The position numbers and the translations under genes were made by a program. Under the pieces are notes generated by a model. The model was given only the letters and a program-made list of their open reading frames with translations, was not told where the DNA came from and searched no databases. A stretch of DNA of 64,000 bases, from positions 40,500-104,499 of the forward strand of contig NZ_JAKZGD010000013.1 in NCBI RefSeq assembly GCF_022549495.1, written 5' to 3'. Below are positions 1 through 8,645 of this stretch, piece after piece; within the stretch, counting starts at the first letter, position 1; every line of letters starts with the position of its first letter. This DNA comes from Acinetobacter sp. ANC 4805 (GTDB taxonomy: Bacteria > Pseudomonadota > Gammaproteobacteria > Pseudomonadales > Moraxellaceae).

Positions 1-443
1 TCAAAATTTACAAACTCTTGATGCGACATACCATGGGCTGCACCCGCAGAATAGGAATAGGTCTGCATCGCAAAAGTCGCTAAATTATAATTCTGCCCCA
101 CGAAACGCACATAGGTGCTGCTCTCACTAAGCGATGGTTGATCAGCAGGCACTTTTACTTTTTGATCAGCAAGATTAGAAAATGCATTTGGCTCTGCTTT
201 TTTCATCCGATTGACAAAATAATCATCAATCCATTTCTGATTGGTTTCCACCGTTTGTAAGTCATATTGGGTACAACCATCCTCCAAACAGACTTTTTGT
301 TTTGGAATTTTGACTGCAACGACTTTGGCTTGGATCAACGGAATGTCTATTTTGCTCTCATTTGCAGGCTGACAACCAACGAATGTCATAACAGTAAGAA
401 TCGAAAAAAGTGGAATAAGGGTTGATCGTTTTATTGTATGCAT
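1..443 (-). CDS. DUF3298/RsiV-like lipoprotein (partial, C-terminus outside the window)
   Basis: The gene runs off the left edge, so only about 147 N-terminal residues are visible. The ATG at 443 opens a lipoprotein signal peptide: a basic start, a hydrophobic run, then a lipobox ending TFVGC with the lipidated Cys at residue 24. The mature part contains a CLEDGC pair and a segment reading YSAGAAHGMSHQ, which resembles the Tyr-x-Gly-Gly-Ala-His-Gly signature of DUF3298 domains. It is therefore probably an envelope-anchored protein of that family; the function is not known. It reads in the same direction as lolA, which lies upstream of it. The domain call rests on a short motif and is moderate. 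Confidence 0.6.
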   Translation of the reverse strand, partial: MHTIKRSTLIPLFSILTVMTFVGCQPANESKIDIPLIQAKVVAVKIPKQKVCLEDGCTQYDLQTVETNQKWIDDYFVNRMKKAEPNAFSNLADQKVKVPADQPSLSESSTYVRFVGQNYNLATFAMQTYSYSAGAAHGMSHQEFVNF

Positions 444-572
444 CACGGTGTAAGTCTCGAATGTTTTTCTTCACTATACAAAGCCTTGCACTCAGATGAA
501 ATTAAGAAATGTATCTAACTTTCCCAAATTCCAAAAGCCACAATACTGCGGCTTTTGGAATGAAAGAATAAA

Positions 573-1271
573 TCACTGATCAATAATATCCGTACCCTTA
601 GGCGGTGTGAAACTAAACACCGAGGCTGGAATCGCTTGATTCACTTTAATATTACTAAAACGTACATAAGTGGTTTGACCCAAAGAGTCCTGTAATACCA
701 TCAAATTCGGCGCTTTATTTGCACCAAAACTAATGGTCAAGCTTTGAAATGCACCATCCTGTTGTTTTGGGTACAAGGTGTAATACAGCTTGCTACGATC
801 AGGCTGAGTCACTCGATAAGACTGCATGATCTGATTGGTATTGCCCGATAACAATAAAGCAGGCGTATTGGCAATCTGATCATCTAAACTTTGACGTACC
901 GCTTGCTGTAAATCAGGATCATAAATCCAAACCACCTTACCTGTCGTCACAATGGTTTGCTTCGCAGGGCTAATGGTTTCCCAATAAAATTTCCCAGGGC
1001 GTTCAACTTTCATCGTTCCCTTAAAGGTCTGATTCATATGTTGTGCTGTTAAGCCTTTTTTTGGTAATGCTTTGTTATTAGAGTCGACTTTAGTGGTTTG
1101 TTCAAAATCTGCTGTGAATCGCTGCAAACCTGATAACTGCTGAACCAGACTGGTTGTTGCTTGTTGAGCCGATGCAGCGACAGGTGCAGCAAATACCTGA
1201 GTACCCACAACAGGAGCAAGTGTCATTACACTTAAAGTTGTAGCATAAGCAATTTTTTTTACGAAATTCAT
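573..1271 (-). CDS. lolA: Outer-membrane lipoprotein carrier protein LolA
   Basis: This is the periplasmic chaperone that takes lipoproteins released by the LolCDE transporter and hands them to LolB at the outer membrane. The 232-residue product has a signal peptide of about 28 residues ending near VFA-APVA. The mature part has the LolA fold signature: FTADFEQTT near the start, then RPGKFYWETISP and a TTGKVVWIYDPDLQQ segment, which form the open beta-barrel. Length is slightly over the Escherichia coli protein because of a longer N-terminal region and a Lys/Asn-rich insert around residues 62-80. A DUF3298-like lipoprotein gene lies downstream in the same direction. The call is confident. Confidence 0.93.
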   Translation of the reverse strand: MNFVKKIAYATTLSVMTLAPVVGTQVFAAPVAASAQQATTSLVQQLSGLQRFTADFEQTTKVDSNNKALPKKGLTAQHMNQTFKGTMKVERPGKFYWETISPAKQTIVTTGKVVWIYDPDLQQAVRQSLDDQIANTPALLLSGNTNQIMQSYRVTQPDRSKLYYTLYPKQQDGAFQSLTISFGANKAPNLMVLQDSLGQTTYVRFSNIKVNQAIPASVFSFTPPKGTDIIDQ

Positions 1272-1571
1272 AAAAACAACCTTTAATCAGATTTCTACTG
1301 TTATGGCGACATCTTACTGTTTTTGATCATTAAAAGAATGAAGAAAAGCATCGGTTTTGTGTAGTTCGTGTCGCAAAGTTCTGCATTATGTATGAAGTTG
1401 CAGCCTTTATGTAGAAATTGTAATACTAGGAATTTACTTTTTGACCAATCTCTGTGTATCACCCAGCTCAATCATTCATTTCCAATCACAGAAATGATGC
1501 CTAAAGAATGGACTAGACGAAAGACTAAATTTTGCTAGTCTAAAGATGAGCGACCTCAAAAAGTATAAATC

Positions 1572-2435
1572 ATGAAAAGCCTTGCCTTTATCCACCGTAA
1601 TGATACCCACTTTGCTATCGGTGACTTCTATCCTGCACTTTCTGTATTTTCCTATCAGGAACTAGGCAACACCACTTCACCATTTTTACTCTTAGATCAT
1701 CTTGGGCCAGGTCGTTTAGAACCTAAAAGCAATAAAAAGGGAGTTAATCAACATCCTCATCGTGGGTTTGAAACAGTGACCTTTGTTTTTGCAGGTGAAT
1801 TGGAACATCAGGATTCTATCGGCAATGGTGGTATTATCGGACAAGGTGATGTGCAATGGATGACTGCCGCATCAGGTATACAACATATTGAACAATTTAG
1901 CCCTAAATTTAGAGAGCAAGGTGGCTATTTTGAAATGGTGCAACTGTGGGTCAACTTACCCGCAAAAGATAAAATGTCCACACCTCACTACCAGAGTTTA
2001 TTAAACAACACGATCCCAAAAATCTTGTTAAAAAATGATGTAGGTTATGTCCGTATCGTAGCTGGACAGTTTCAAAATACCCGTGGTATTGCCCAAACAT
2101 TTAGCCCAATGAATGTCTTGGATGTGCATCTAAAAAAAGGTTATCAAATTACACTTCCTGCCAATCATGGTGACACAACTTTAATTTATTTGCGTCGAGG
2201 CAAAATTCAATTTTCTGCGGATGAAGACATTTTAGAAGAACAAGCAATGGCAATGATGTCTAGTTTCGATACTGATGTTGCTATTACAGCTTTGGAAAAT
2301 TGTGATTTATTATTTTTATCTGCCCCACCCTTACAAGAACCAATTAATGGGCATGGTTTTTTCGTGATGAATCACTATGATGAAATTTTACAAGCTTATG
2401 AAGACTTGAAAACGGATAGGTTTGGCAAATACTAA
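1572..2435 (+). CDS. Pirin family protein (bicupin; quercetinase-like)
   Basis: The 287-residue protein has the two-cupin layout of pirins. The N-terminal cupin keeps the metal ligands as H61-x-H63 in HPHRGFETVTF and H105-x-E107 in GIQHIEQF, so it should bind Fe(II). The DHLGPG motif at 42-47 is also typical. Bacterial relatives such as YhhW cleave quercetin in vitro, but the physiological substrate is generally unknown and nothing in the context reveals it. The gene stands alone between the lolA promoter region and the rpmA terminator. The start ATG at 1572 gives a product aligned with the family N-terminus. Confidence 0.88.
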   Translation: MKSLAFIHRNDTHFAIGDFYPALSVFSYQELGNTTSPFLLLDHLGPGRLEPKSNKKGVNQHPHRGFETVTFVFAGELEHQDSIGNGGIIGQGDVQWMTAASGIQHIEQFSPKFREQGGYFEMVQLWVNLPAKDKMSTPHYQSLLNNTIPKILLKNDVGYVRIVAGQFQNTRGIAQTFSPMNVLDVHLKKGYQITLPANHGDTTLIYLRRGKIQFSADEDILEEQAMAMMSSFDTDVAITALENCDLLFLSAPPLQEPINGHGFFVMNHYDEILQAYEDLKTDRFGKY

Positions 2436-2471
2436 AATCACTCACCAATTTCAAAATTAAATACTCATAAA

Positions 2472-2495
2472 AAAACCCGCTAAAAAGCGGGTTTT
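2472..2495. terminator. Bidirectional terminator between pirin gene and rpmA
   Basis: The sequence forms a 10-bp stem (AAAACCCGCT pairing with AGCGGGTTTT) closed by an AAAA loop. It has a T-run on each strand, so it can end both the converging pirin transcript and the rplU-rpmA transcript. Confidence 0.9.
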
Positions 2496-2511
2496 TCTGA
2501 ACGATTAAAGC

Positions 2512-2766
2512 TTAAGCTTCAACAGTTACATAGCGACGGCCAAATTGACCTTTCACTTCAAATTTTACTACGCCGTCAGCAGTAGCAAATAAAGTATGGT
2601 CACGACCCATACCAACATTTGCACCAGCGTGGAACTCAGTACCACGTTGACGAACGATGATGTTACCAGCAGTTACAGTTTGACCACCGTAAATTTTAAC
2701 ACCAAGCATTTTAGGGTTCGAATCACGACCGTTCTTCGTCGAACCACCGGCTTTTTTAGTTGCCAT
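2512..2766 (-). CDS. rpmA: 50S ribosomal protein L27
   Basis: This is a ribosomal large-subunit protein whose N-terminal tail reaches the peptidyl transferase centre. The 84-residue product begins [16 protein letters not shown], the standard proteobacterial L27 start, so no N-terminal processing extension is present. [17 protein letters not shown] and the GRDHTLFA segment are also diagnostic. An AGGAG ribosome-binding site lies 9 nt before the ATG. The gene lies 19 bp after rplU, the conserved gene order, and ends before a strong terminator. Confidence 0.98.
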   Translation of the reverse strand: MATKKAGGSTKNGRDSNPKMLGVKIYGGQTVTAGNIIVRQRGTEFHAGANVGMGRDHTLFATADGVVKFEVKGQFGRRYVTVEA

Positions 2767-2785
2767 GTCTCATTACTCCTCGTGA

Positions 2786-3097
2786 TTAGCCTGAAATAGC
2801 TGTAATTTTCAACTCAGTAAACCATTGACGGTGACCTTGTTGCTTACGATAGTGCTTACGACGACGCATTTTGATGATGCGAATTTTGTCGTGACGACCA
2901 TGGCTAACTACTTCTGCAGTTACTTTTGCGCCAGCTACAACTGGAGCACCGATTTGAATGCTGTCACCGCTTACAACCATTAATACGTCATCAAACGTAA
3001 TCGTTGAACCAGTTTCTGCTTTCAATAATTCTACTTTAAGGGTTTCACCCTCAACAACACGGTGCTGTTTACCACCGCTTTGGATTACTGCGTACAT
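2786..3097 (-). CDS. rplU: 50S ribosomal protein L21
   Basis: L21 binds 23S rRNA and depends on L20 for assembly. The reading frame is open far upstream, to 3274, but the family start is [14 protein letters not shown], whose ATG is at 3097. It is preceded by GGAG in a good ribosome-binding position and gives the usual 103 residues. The C-terminal [16 protein letters not shown] stretch is the rRNA-binding L21 signature. It is the first gene of the rplU-rpmA operon. A matching promoter lies about 90 bp upstream, so the mRNA has a leader of about 80 nt. Confidence 0.98.
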   Translation of the reverse strand: MYAVIQSGGKQHRVVEGETLKVELLKAETGSTITFDDVLMVVSGDSIQIGAPVVAGAKVTAEVVSHGRHDKIRIIKMRRRKHYRKQQGHRQWFTELKITAISG

Positions 3098-3186
3098 AAT
3101 GTACTCCAACATGCCCGTGTCGTCGTGCCGATAAAGGGATATATCGTTCTTAAGACGATCGCCACTGGGGTTATACAAGGGGACAA

Positions 3187-3215
3187 ATTTTAAGTGAAAA
3201 TTGATCAAACAACAA
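3187..3215 (-). promoter_or_regulatory. Probable rplU-rpmA sigma-70 promoter
   Basis: On the minus strand, TTGTTG (3210-3215) is separated by exactly 17 nt from TAAAAT (3187-3192). Transcription from here would give a leader of about 80 nt before the rplU ATG at 3097. That leader contains GGCGATCGTCTT and GATATATC segments that could fold. Whether it is autoregulatory is unknown. Confidence 0.55.
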
Positions 3216-3544
3216 GTCATTTTGCATAAATGCAAACATATTGCTAAGTTGCTTGGATTTTTGAATGAAATCAATTAGATTGATGGCGCGTGTTTTGATT
3301 GATTCTGATCAGAATTTGAAATACATTTTTTAAAACAAATTGCGACAATAACAAACTGTGTTTTTACAAAGTCATAAGTAGAGTGATAACGGTTGGTAGA
3401 GAATTTCTTTTTTTGCCTAAATTAAAACCAAAAAACTCATCATCATGTTTTAAATGACGGATTACACAGCCTGTATAACTGTTTAGCAGTAGATTAATTG
3501 ATACACTTAGCAACATTATCCACCTATACGAGGTTTTCCTTCAG
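3216..3544. other. Divergent rplU/ispB intergenic region
   Basis: AT-rich spacer between divergent genes. Besides the rplU promoter (just outside), the only structure I see is a perfect 14-bp palindrome, ATTCTGATCAGAAT, at 3302-3315, which could be a protein-binding site. I could not place a convincing ispB promoter, although TATAAC at 3475-3480 is a possible -10. Confidence 0.4.
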
Positions 3545-4522
3545 ATGGTTATCGATTTTAAGCAAGACATTCTCTCCCCTGTTGCGACAGATTTTGCTGC
3601 GATGGATCACCTGATCAATGAAGGAATCAGTTCTAAAGTTGGTCTTGTCATGTCAGTCAGCAAACATGTGGTTGAAGCAGGTGGTAAACGCATGCGCCCA
3701 ATCATGTGCTTACTTGCTGCTCGTGCTTGTAATATCGCAAATATGGAACAAGCTCAACACTTAGCTGCCATTATCGAAATGCTGCATACAGCGACCTTGG
3801 TGCATGACGATGTGGTTGATGAATCGAACTTGCGTCGTGGTCGTCCAACCGCAAATGCGACTTGGAATAACCAAACTGCTGTTTTAGTCGGTGACTTTTT
3901 AATTGCACGTGCTTTTGATTTATTAGTCGATCTCAACAACATGACTTTATTGAAAGATTTCTCAGCTGGAACATGTGAAATCGCTGAAGGTGAAGTCCTT
4001 CAATTACAATCGCAGCACCAACCAGAGACCACTGAAGAAATTTATTTGAGAATTATTCATGGTAAGACATCACGTCTATTTGAACTTGCCACTGAAGGCG
4101 CTGCCATTTTAGCAGGTGCTGAAGAATATCGAGAACCACTACGCCGCTTTGCAGGTCATTTTGGCAATGCTTTCCAAATTATTGATGATATTTTAGACTA
4201 TACCTCCGATGCGGAAACATTAGGTAAAAATATTGGTGATGATTTAATGGAAGGTAAACCCACTTTACCATTAATTTCAGCCTTAGCTCACTCAACTGGT
4301 GATGACCATGCGATTATTCGTCGCAGCATCGCAACAGGTGGTATCGAGCATTTGGACAAAGTCATTGAAATTGTTCATCACTCAGGTGGCTTAGACTACT
4401 GTCAAAAACGTGCTCAACAAGAAACGGATGCCGCTTTAGAAGCGTTAAAAGCGCTACCAGATAATGAATATCGCCAAGCATTGATTAATTTGACTTTAAT
4501 GGCCTTACATCGACTTCAATAA
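3545..4522 (+). CDS. ispB: Octaprenyl diphosphate synthase (trans-polyprenyltransferase)
   Basis: The enzyme extends farnesyl diphosphate with isopentenyl diphosphate units to make the ubiquinone side chain. The 325-residue product has the isoprenyl-chain GGKRMRP box at 46-52, the first aspartate-rich motif DDVVD at 88-92 and the second, DDILD, at 214-218, which bind Mg-diphosphate. Chain length cannot be read with certainty, but the size and the ispB position beside rplU-rpmA match the octaprenyl or nonaprenyl enzymes of gammaproteobacteria. A Gcr-family membrane protein gene follows after 14 bp and is probably cotranscribed. Confidence 0.95.
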   Translation: MVIDFKQDILSPVATDFAAMDHLINEGISSKVGLVMSVSKHVVEAGGKRMRPIMCLLAARACNIANMEQAQHLAAIIEMLHTATLVHDDVVDESNLRRGRPTANATWNNQTAVLVGDFLIARAFDLLVDLNNMTLLKDFSAGTCEIAEGEVLQLQSQHQPETTEEIYLRIIHGKTSRLFELATEGAAILAGAEEYREPLRRFAGHFGNAFQIIDDILDYTSDAETLGKNIGDDLMEGKPTLPLISALAHSTGDDHAIIRRSIATGGIEHLDKVIEIVHHSGGLDYCQKRAQQETDAALEALKALPDNEYRQALINLTLMALHRLQ

Positions 4523-4536
4523 TTTTATGAGCGCCT

Positions 4537-6588
4537 ATGCATCTAACTTTATCTGATTTATTTTTAAAAATGCAGGAACAGCTTGATCAAAACCAAGCTG
4601 TTCTTGATGAAAACCTTCTCATCGAATTGGTTAACCGCTTGAGACCAAAACATCCAAAGGATGCGGAGCAAATCAAACAGCAAGTTCAAAGCTTGATTAA
4701 AATATTATTATTGACACCAAATTCAATAAGTTTATTACAAAATTTCTTACTTAAATTAATCAGCCAATACAAACAAATTAGCTTATATGCTGATAGTGGT
4801 ATTCTTTCACTGGATGGTTTCTGGAATCAATTCAGCCAACGCATCGGCGCACATTTTCTGCCTTTGGTTGAGGATAGCCATCAACTCAAAACACTGGTAG
4901 GAAAAGTCTTTCATCAAGAGACAGATAGTGAATGGCTAGATCTCATCGACAATCAGGATTGGATCACCTTATTTAACTTATTGGGTGCAAGTCAAAGTAA
5001 CAGCATCGAAAAACAGATTTCTAAAAATGAATTAGTCAAAGCCATTACCGTTTTGTCTTATCGCATCAGTGGTATTGGTTTATATCCCGAATTTATTGAT
5101 GCTCAACCCGACCTCACTGAATATGAATCTCCTTTTTTGGTTCAAAATCGAGAAATTGTAGAATTCATCGAAAAGTATAAAAAACAAATTGATGACCCCA
5201 ATACAGTCATCGTACTGCCTCCACCCGATGCATCTCAAGCATTTGTGATGCTAGATCAGTGCCGTGAAGTGGTACTCAAAATTCGCCGCGCAACCAAACG
5301 CATTGGTGTCAGTGTAAGTTTGACCTATTTATTGTCTTTACTTGGACAGGCAATCGATCGTATTGAACTCTTGCTCAGTTTATTAGTAAGTAAAAACGAC
5401 ATACGCTACCTTGCGCTTGGTGAACTTCTTAGCGACTTTACCAAAGCACATTATGATGAAAAAAGTGTCCGCCATTTATTGAGCTCAACCAGCGAGTTAA
5501 TTGCATTACAAGTGACAGAGAATGCTAGTAAAACAGGCGAACACTATGTCAGTACTGATAAAGCTGGTTTTTGGGGTATGTATAAGGCTGCCGCAGGTGC
5601 AGGTGCGGTTATTGCAACCATGGCGACCTTGAAGATTTTGACTGCTCGTTTGGTGTTAGCACCTTTTACACATGCATTTTTATACAGCATGAACTATGCC
5701 TTAGGCTTCATGTTCATTCATGTCTTACATTTTACCGTTGCGACCAAGCAACCCGCCATGACAGCCGCAGCACTTGCAGCAACTGTGCAACATCAAAAAG
5801 GCAGTAAAACAGCTCAGATTGCTGAATTAGCCGCATTAATTATTAATATTATCCGTACTCAATTTATTGCCATTCTCGGTAATATCTCAATTGCGATTCC
5901 TGTCGCGGCTTTAATTACTTTTTTATGGCAATACAATCTGCACGAACCTTTACTTTCAGCAACAAAAGCAGCTAAAACGTTACATGATCTAAACCCCTTC
6001 ACTTCTTTAGCCGTTCCTCATGCCGCGATTGCAGGCGTCTGTTTATTTTTTTCAGGGTTGCTGGCAGGTTACTTCGATAATTTAGCCATTTACCGAAAAG
6101 TTGGTCCTCGTTTAAAACAGCATCGGCATTTGAAACGTTGGATGGGACAACAACGCTTAGATAAATTTGCCAATTATATTGAAACCAATCTAGGTGCTTT
6201 GGCTGGTAATTTCCTTTTTGGCATTATGTTGGGCAGCATGGGAACGATTGGCTTTATTCTCGGCTTACCTTTAGATATTCGTCATATCGCCTTTGCTTCT
6301 GCTAATTTTATTCAGGGCCTCATGACCATTGACAGTCCTGATATTGGTTTAATTGTTGTGTCATTCTTCGGAGTTATGCTGATCGGCTTAACCAATTTAT
6401 TTGTGAGTTTTACGCTGACAGTCATCGTGGCTCTTCGTGCCCGCCGTGTTCGTTTCGCTCAGTGGAAACCGTTAGCCAAACTGGTCATGACACACTTTTT
6501 AACCAGACCAAGTGACTTTTTCTGGCCACCGAATCAACCTGTTCAGTTGGAAGAACGTAATAAAACAGAGCAAAAAGTAAGACACTAA
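4537..6588 (+). CDS. Gcr-family ('site-specific recombinase', COG4389) multi-spanning membrane protein
   Basis: The 683-residue product resembles proteins named after the gonococcal gcr recombinase. What is visible does not look like a recombinase. The first half is a soluble helical region. From about residue 350 on there are repeated hydrophobic segments, for example GAGAVIATMATLKIL, FIHVLHFTVA, ISIAIPVAALITFL, AAIAGVCLFFSGLLAGY and GLIVVSFFGVMLIG. That is an integral inner-membrane protein with roughly six spans. No Tyr or Ser recombinase catalytic set is apparent. It lies 14 bp downstream of ispB. The family assignment is fairly sure; the biochemical role is unknown. Confidence 0.75.
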   Translation: MHLTLSDLFLKMQEQLDQNQAVLDENLLIELVNRLRPKHPKDAEQIKQQVQSLIKILLLTPNSISLLQNFLLKLISQYKQISLYADSGILSLDGFWNQFSQRIGAHFLPLVEDSHQLKTLVGKVFHQETDSEWLDLIDNQDWITLFNLLGASQSNSIEKQISKNELVKAITVLSYRISGIGLYPEFIDAQPDLTEYESPFLVQNREIVEFIEKYKKQIDDPNTVIVLPPPDASQAFVMLDQCREVVLKIRRATKRIGVSVSLTYLLSLLGQAIDRIELLLSLLVSKNDIRYLALGELLSDFTKAHYDEKSVRHLLSSTSELIALQVTENASKTGEHYVSTDKAGFWGMYKAAAGAGAVIATMATLKILTARLVLAPFTHAFLYSMNYALGFMFIHVLHFTVATKQPAMTAAALAATVQHQKGSKTAQIAELAALIINIIRTQFIAILGNISIAIPVAALITFLWQYNLHEPLLSATKAAKTLHDLNPFTSLAVPHAAIAGVCLFFSGLLAGYFDNLAIYRKVGPRLKQHRHLKRWMGQQRLDKFANYIETNLGALAGNFLFGIMLGSMGTIGFILGLPLDIRHIAFASANFIQGLMTIDSPDIGLIVVSFFGVMLIGLTNLFVSFTLTVIVALRARRVRFAQWKPLAKLVMTHFLTRPSDFFWPPNQPVQLEERNKTEQKVRH

Positions 6589-6660
6589 TCGAATTTTGTT
6601 ATGTTTTTTTACTGAACCTTATAAAAAGATGAAAATGAAATTATCATAAAATTTCAAGAC

Positions 6661-6690
6661 TTGACCAGAAGTGTACTCGCGAGTACACTT
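6661..6690 (+). promoter_or_regulatory. PAP2-adeIJK promoter with overlapping 22-bp palindromic operator
   Basis: TTGACC (6661-6666) and TACACT (6684-6689) are separated by 17 nt, giving a good sigma-70 promoter 50 bp upstream of the PAP2 start. A perfect palindrome, AAGTGTACTCG followed by its exact complement CGAGTACACTT, occupies 6669-6690. It covers the whole spacer and the -10 box. A dimeric repressor bound here would block RNA polymerase. In Acinetobacter baumannii adeIJK is repressed by the TetR-type regulator AdeN; that this is an AdeN-type site is inferred from position and symmetry. Confidence 0.8.
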
Positions 6691-6739
6691 TAAAATATTC
6701 GATAACCCTGAACAATGGTTAAGCAAATAAGAGGTTCGC

Positions 6740-7390
6740 ATGCCGTACCTATTGCTTTGTATTGGTTGCTTTTTTTTAGGATTCGGTGTGATTGGGTTCA
6801 TTTTTTCCAACACATCAAATTTAGACCTTTTGAGTGTTCAAGCTTTTTTTGAACATCGTTCATTAATGCTTAACCATGTAACAGTTCTGCTTTCTCTCAT
6901 CGGTGGAATGCCATTTTTATTATTTTTAACTACATTTTTGTGTATGTATCAAACTTGGATTAAAAACTATAAGAATGTGATTTTTATCACTTTAAGTATA
7001 AGCGGAAGTATTGTGATTGGTTGGCTTCTGAAATGGAGTATTGATCGACCAAGACCATTGGAGTTTTATCACTTGGTTCAAAGCTATGGCGCATCATTCC
7101 CAAGTGCCCATAGCCTTTACGCCGCAACCCTTGCGAGTTTAATGATGTTATTGCTTCAGCAACATAAGTACCGCACGAGTGTCATTTTAGTATCTACTTT
7201 GTGGTTTATTTTCATGGGGATATCTAGAGTTTATGCAGGGGTTCACTTTCCAACTGATGTATTCGCAGGTTGGGGAATTGGGTTGATTTGGACTTCATTG
7301 CTTTGGTTTTGGCTGTATCAAAGCAATTTCAGCAACAATTTGTTTTTAGACAAGAAATCTAAATTGAGGTGGAATAATGATGTCGGCTAA
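6740..7390 (+). CDS. PAP2-family phosphatase (lipid phosphatase-type)
   Basis: This membrane acid phosphatase has all three active-site motifs. They are K98-x5-RP in KWSIDRPRP (98-106), PSAHS (121-125), and SRVYAGVHFPTD (162-173) with the catalytic His169 and Asp173. About six hydrophobic spans surround them in 216 residues. Relatives hydrolyse phosphatidic acid, phosphatidylglycerol phosphate or undecaprenyl diphosphate; the substrate is not evident here. The ATG at 6740 has GAGG upstream. The 3' end overlaps adeI by 14 bp, so it is cotranscribed with the efflux operon, the arrangement known in Acinetobacter. Confidence 0.88.
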   Translation: MPYLLLCIGCFFLGFGVIGFIFSNTSNLDLLSVQAFFEHRSLMLNHVTVLLSLIGGMPFLLFLTTFLCMYQTWIKNYKNVIFITLSISGSIVIGWLLKWSIDRPRPLEFYHLVQSYGASFPSAHSLYAATLASLMMLLLQQHKYRTSVILVSTLWFIFMGISRVYAGVHFPTDVFAGWGIGLIWTSLLWFWLYQSNFSNNLFLDKKSKLRWNNDVG

Positions 7391-8633
7391 GCTTTGGGCA
7401 CCTGCCCTGACTGCTTGCGCATTAGCAACAAGCATTGCGCTTGTTGGTTGTAGCAAAGACCCTAAAGATGCACAGCAAACTGCTGCTGCACAAAAAATGC
7501 CACCTCCAGAAGTCGGTGTCATCGTTGCACAACCACAAAGCGTTGAACAAAACGTTGAACTTTCAGGTCGAACATCTGCATATCAGATTTCAGAAGTTCG
7601 ACCACAAACTGGTGGTGTTATCTTAAAACGTTTATTTGCTGAAGGCAGTTATGTTCAAGCAGGTCAGGCGCTTTATGAAATTGATGCAAATACCAATCGT
7701 GCAACTGTAGACAGCGCGCGTGCAACCTTACTCCGTCAGCAAGCGAACTTAAATGCGCTACGTGTCAAAGAAGGTCGTTATCGTCAACTTGTGGGAACAA
7801 ATGCTGTTTCCAAACAAGAATATGATGATATTAATGCACAAGTGCAACTGGCTGAAGCTGACGTCGCAGCATCACAAGCAGCACTGAAAAATGCTGAAAT
7901 TACGTTGGGTTACTCAACTGTACGCGCACCTATTTCAGGGCAATCGAGTCGCTCTTCTGTGACGTCTGGTGCTTTAGTCACAGCAAACCAAGCAGATCCT
8001 TTAGTGACAATCCAACAACTTGATCCGATTTATGTCGATATTAATCAGTCAAGTGCTGAGTTATTACGTCTGCGCCAACAACTCAATAAAGGTAGCTTAG
8101 ACAACAGCAATAATACGCGTGTCAAAATTACCCTTGAAGATGGTTCAGATTACCCACTCGAAGGACAATTGGCATTTTCTGGTGCAAGTGTAAATCCTGA
8201 AACAGGTACAGTCACTTTACGTGCGGTATTCCCAAATCCAAACCACTTGTTATTACCAGGTATGTATGCAACTGCAAAGATTTCTCAAGCAGTTTTACCA
8301 AATGCTTACTTGATTCCACAAGCAGCCGTAACACGTTTACCAACTGGGCAAGCGATTGCTTTAATTGTAAATGCGAAAGGTGCAATTGAAACTCGACCAA
8401 TCACAACCGTAGGCGTGAAAGGTCAAGACTGGATTGTTACTGATGGCTTAAAAGCGGGTGATAAAGTTGTTGTTGATGGTGTTGCGAAGGTCAAAGAGGG
8501 ACAAGAGGTCTCTGCTAAACCTTATCAACCGCAGGCAAAAGCACCACAAGGTCAAAATGCGACGCCTCAAGCAACTGAACAAAAGCAAGTCAATTCACCA
8601 AAAGCTGAACAAAAAGCAACTTCACAAGCTTAA
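7377..8633 (+). CDS. adeI: RND efflux periplasmic adaptor, AdeI
   Basis: This membrane-fusion protein links the AdeJ pump to the AdeK channel. The product of about 418 residues starts MMSAKLWAP and has a lipobox ALVGC with Cys25, so it is a lipoprotein anchored in the inner membrane. A biotinyl-lipoyl half-motif (GGVILKRLFAEGSYV...GQALYEI), an alpha-helical hairpin around residues 100-175 and a beta-barrel follow. The C-terminal tail is rich in Gln, Pro and Ala. The start lies inside the end of the PAP2 gene, implying translational coupling. The match to AdeI of A. baumannii, as I recall it, is strong throughout; the divergence is mainly in the hairpin and tail. Confidence 0.93.
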   Translation: MMSAKLWAPALTACALATSIALVGCSKDPKDAQQTAAAQKMPPPEVGVIVAQPQSVEQNVELSGRTSAYQISEVRPQTGGVILKRLFAEGSYVQAGQALYEIDANTNRATVDSARATLLRQQANLNALRVKEGRYRQLVGTNAVSKQEYDDINAQVQLAEADVAASQAALKNAEITLGYSTVRAPISGQSSRSSVTSGALVTANQADPLVTIQQLDPIYVDINQSSAELLRLRQQLNKGSLDNSNNTRVKITLEDGSDYPLEGQLAFSGASVNPETGTVTLRAVFPNPNHLLLPGMYATAKISQAVLPNAYLIPQAAVTRLPTGQAIALIVNAKGAIETRPITTVGVKGQDWIVTDGLKAGDKVVVDGVAKVKEGQEVSAKPYQPQAKAPQGQNATPQATEQKQVNSPKAEQKATSQA

Positions 8634-8645
8634 GGGGTAGATTGC

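Noticed and set aside
1522..1541. AGACTA/TAGTCT inverted repeat before the pirin gene
   Set aside because: A 6-bp stem in AT-rich DNA is expected by chance and has no T-run or symmetric context.
2596..2799. 67-codon frame antisense to rpmA
   Set aside because: It is fully covered by rpmA and the rplU-rpmA spacer and has no supporting signal.
3098..3274. 59-residue N-terminal extension of L21 in the same frame
   Set aside because: L21 family members start at [12 protein letters not shown]. The extension covers the leader and promoter, and a ribosome-binding site lies before the shorter start.
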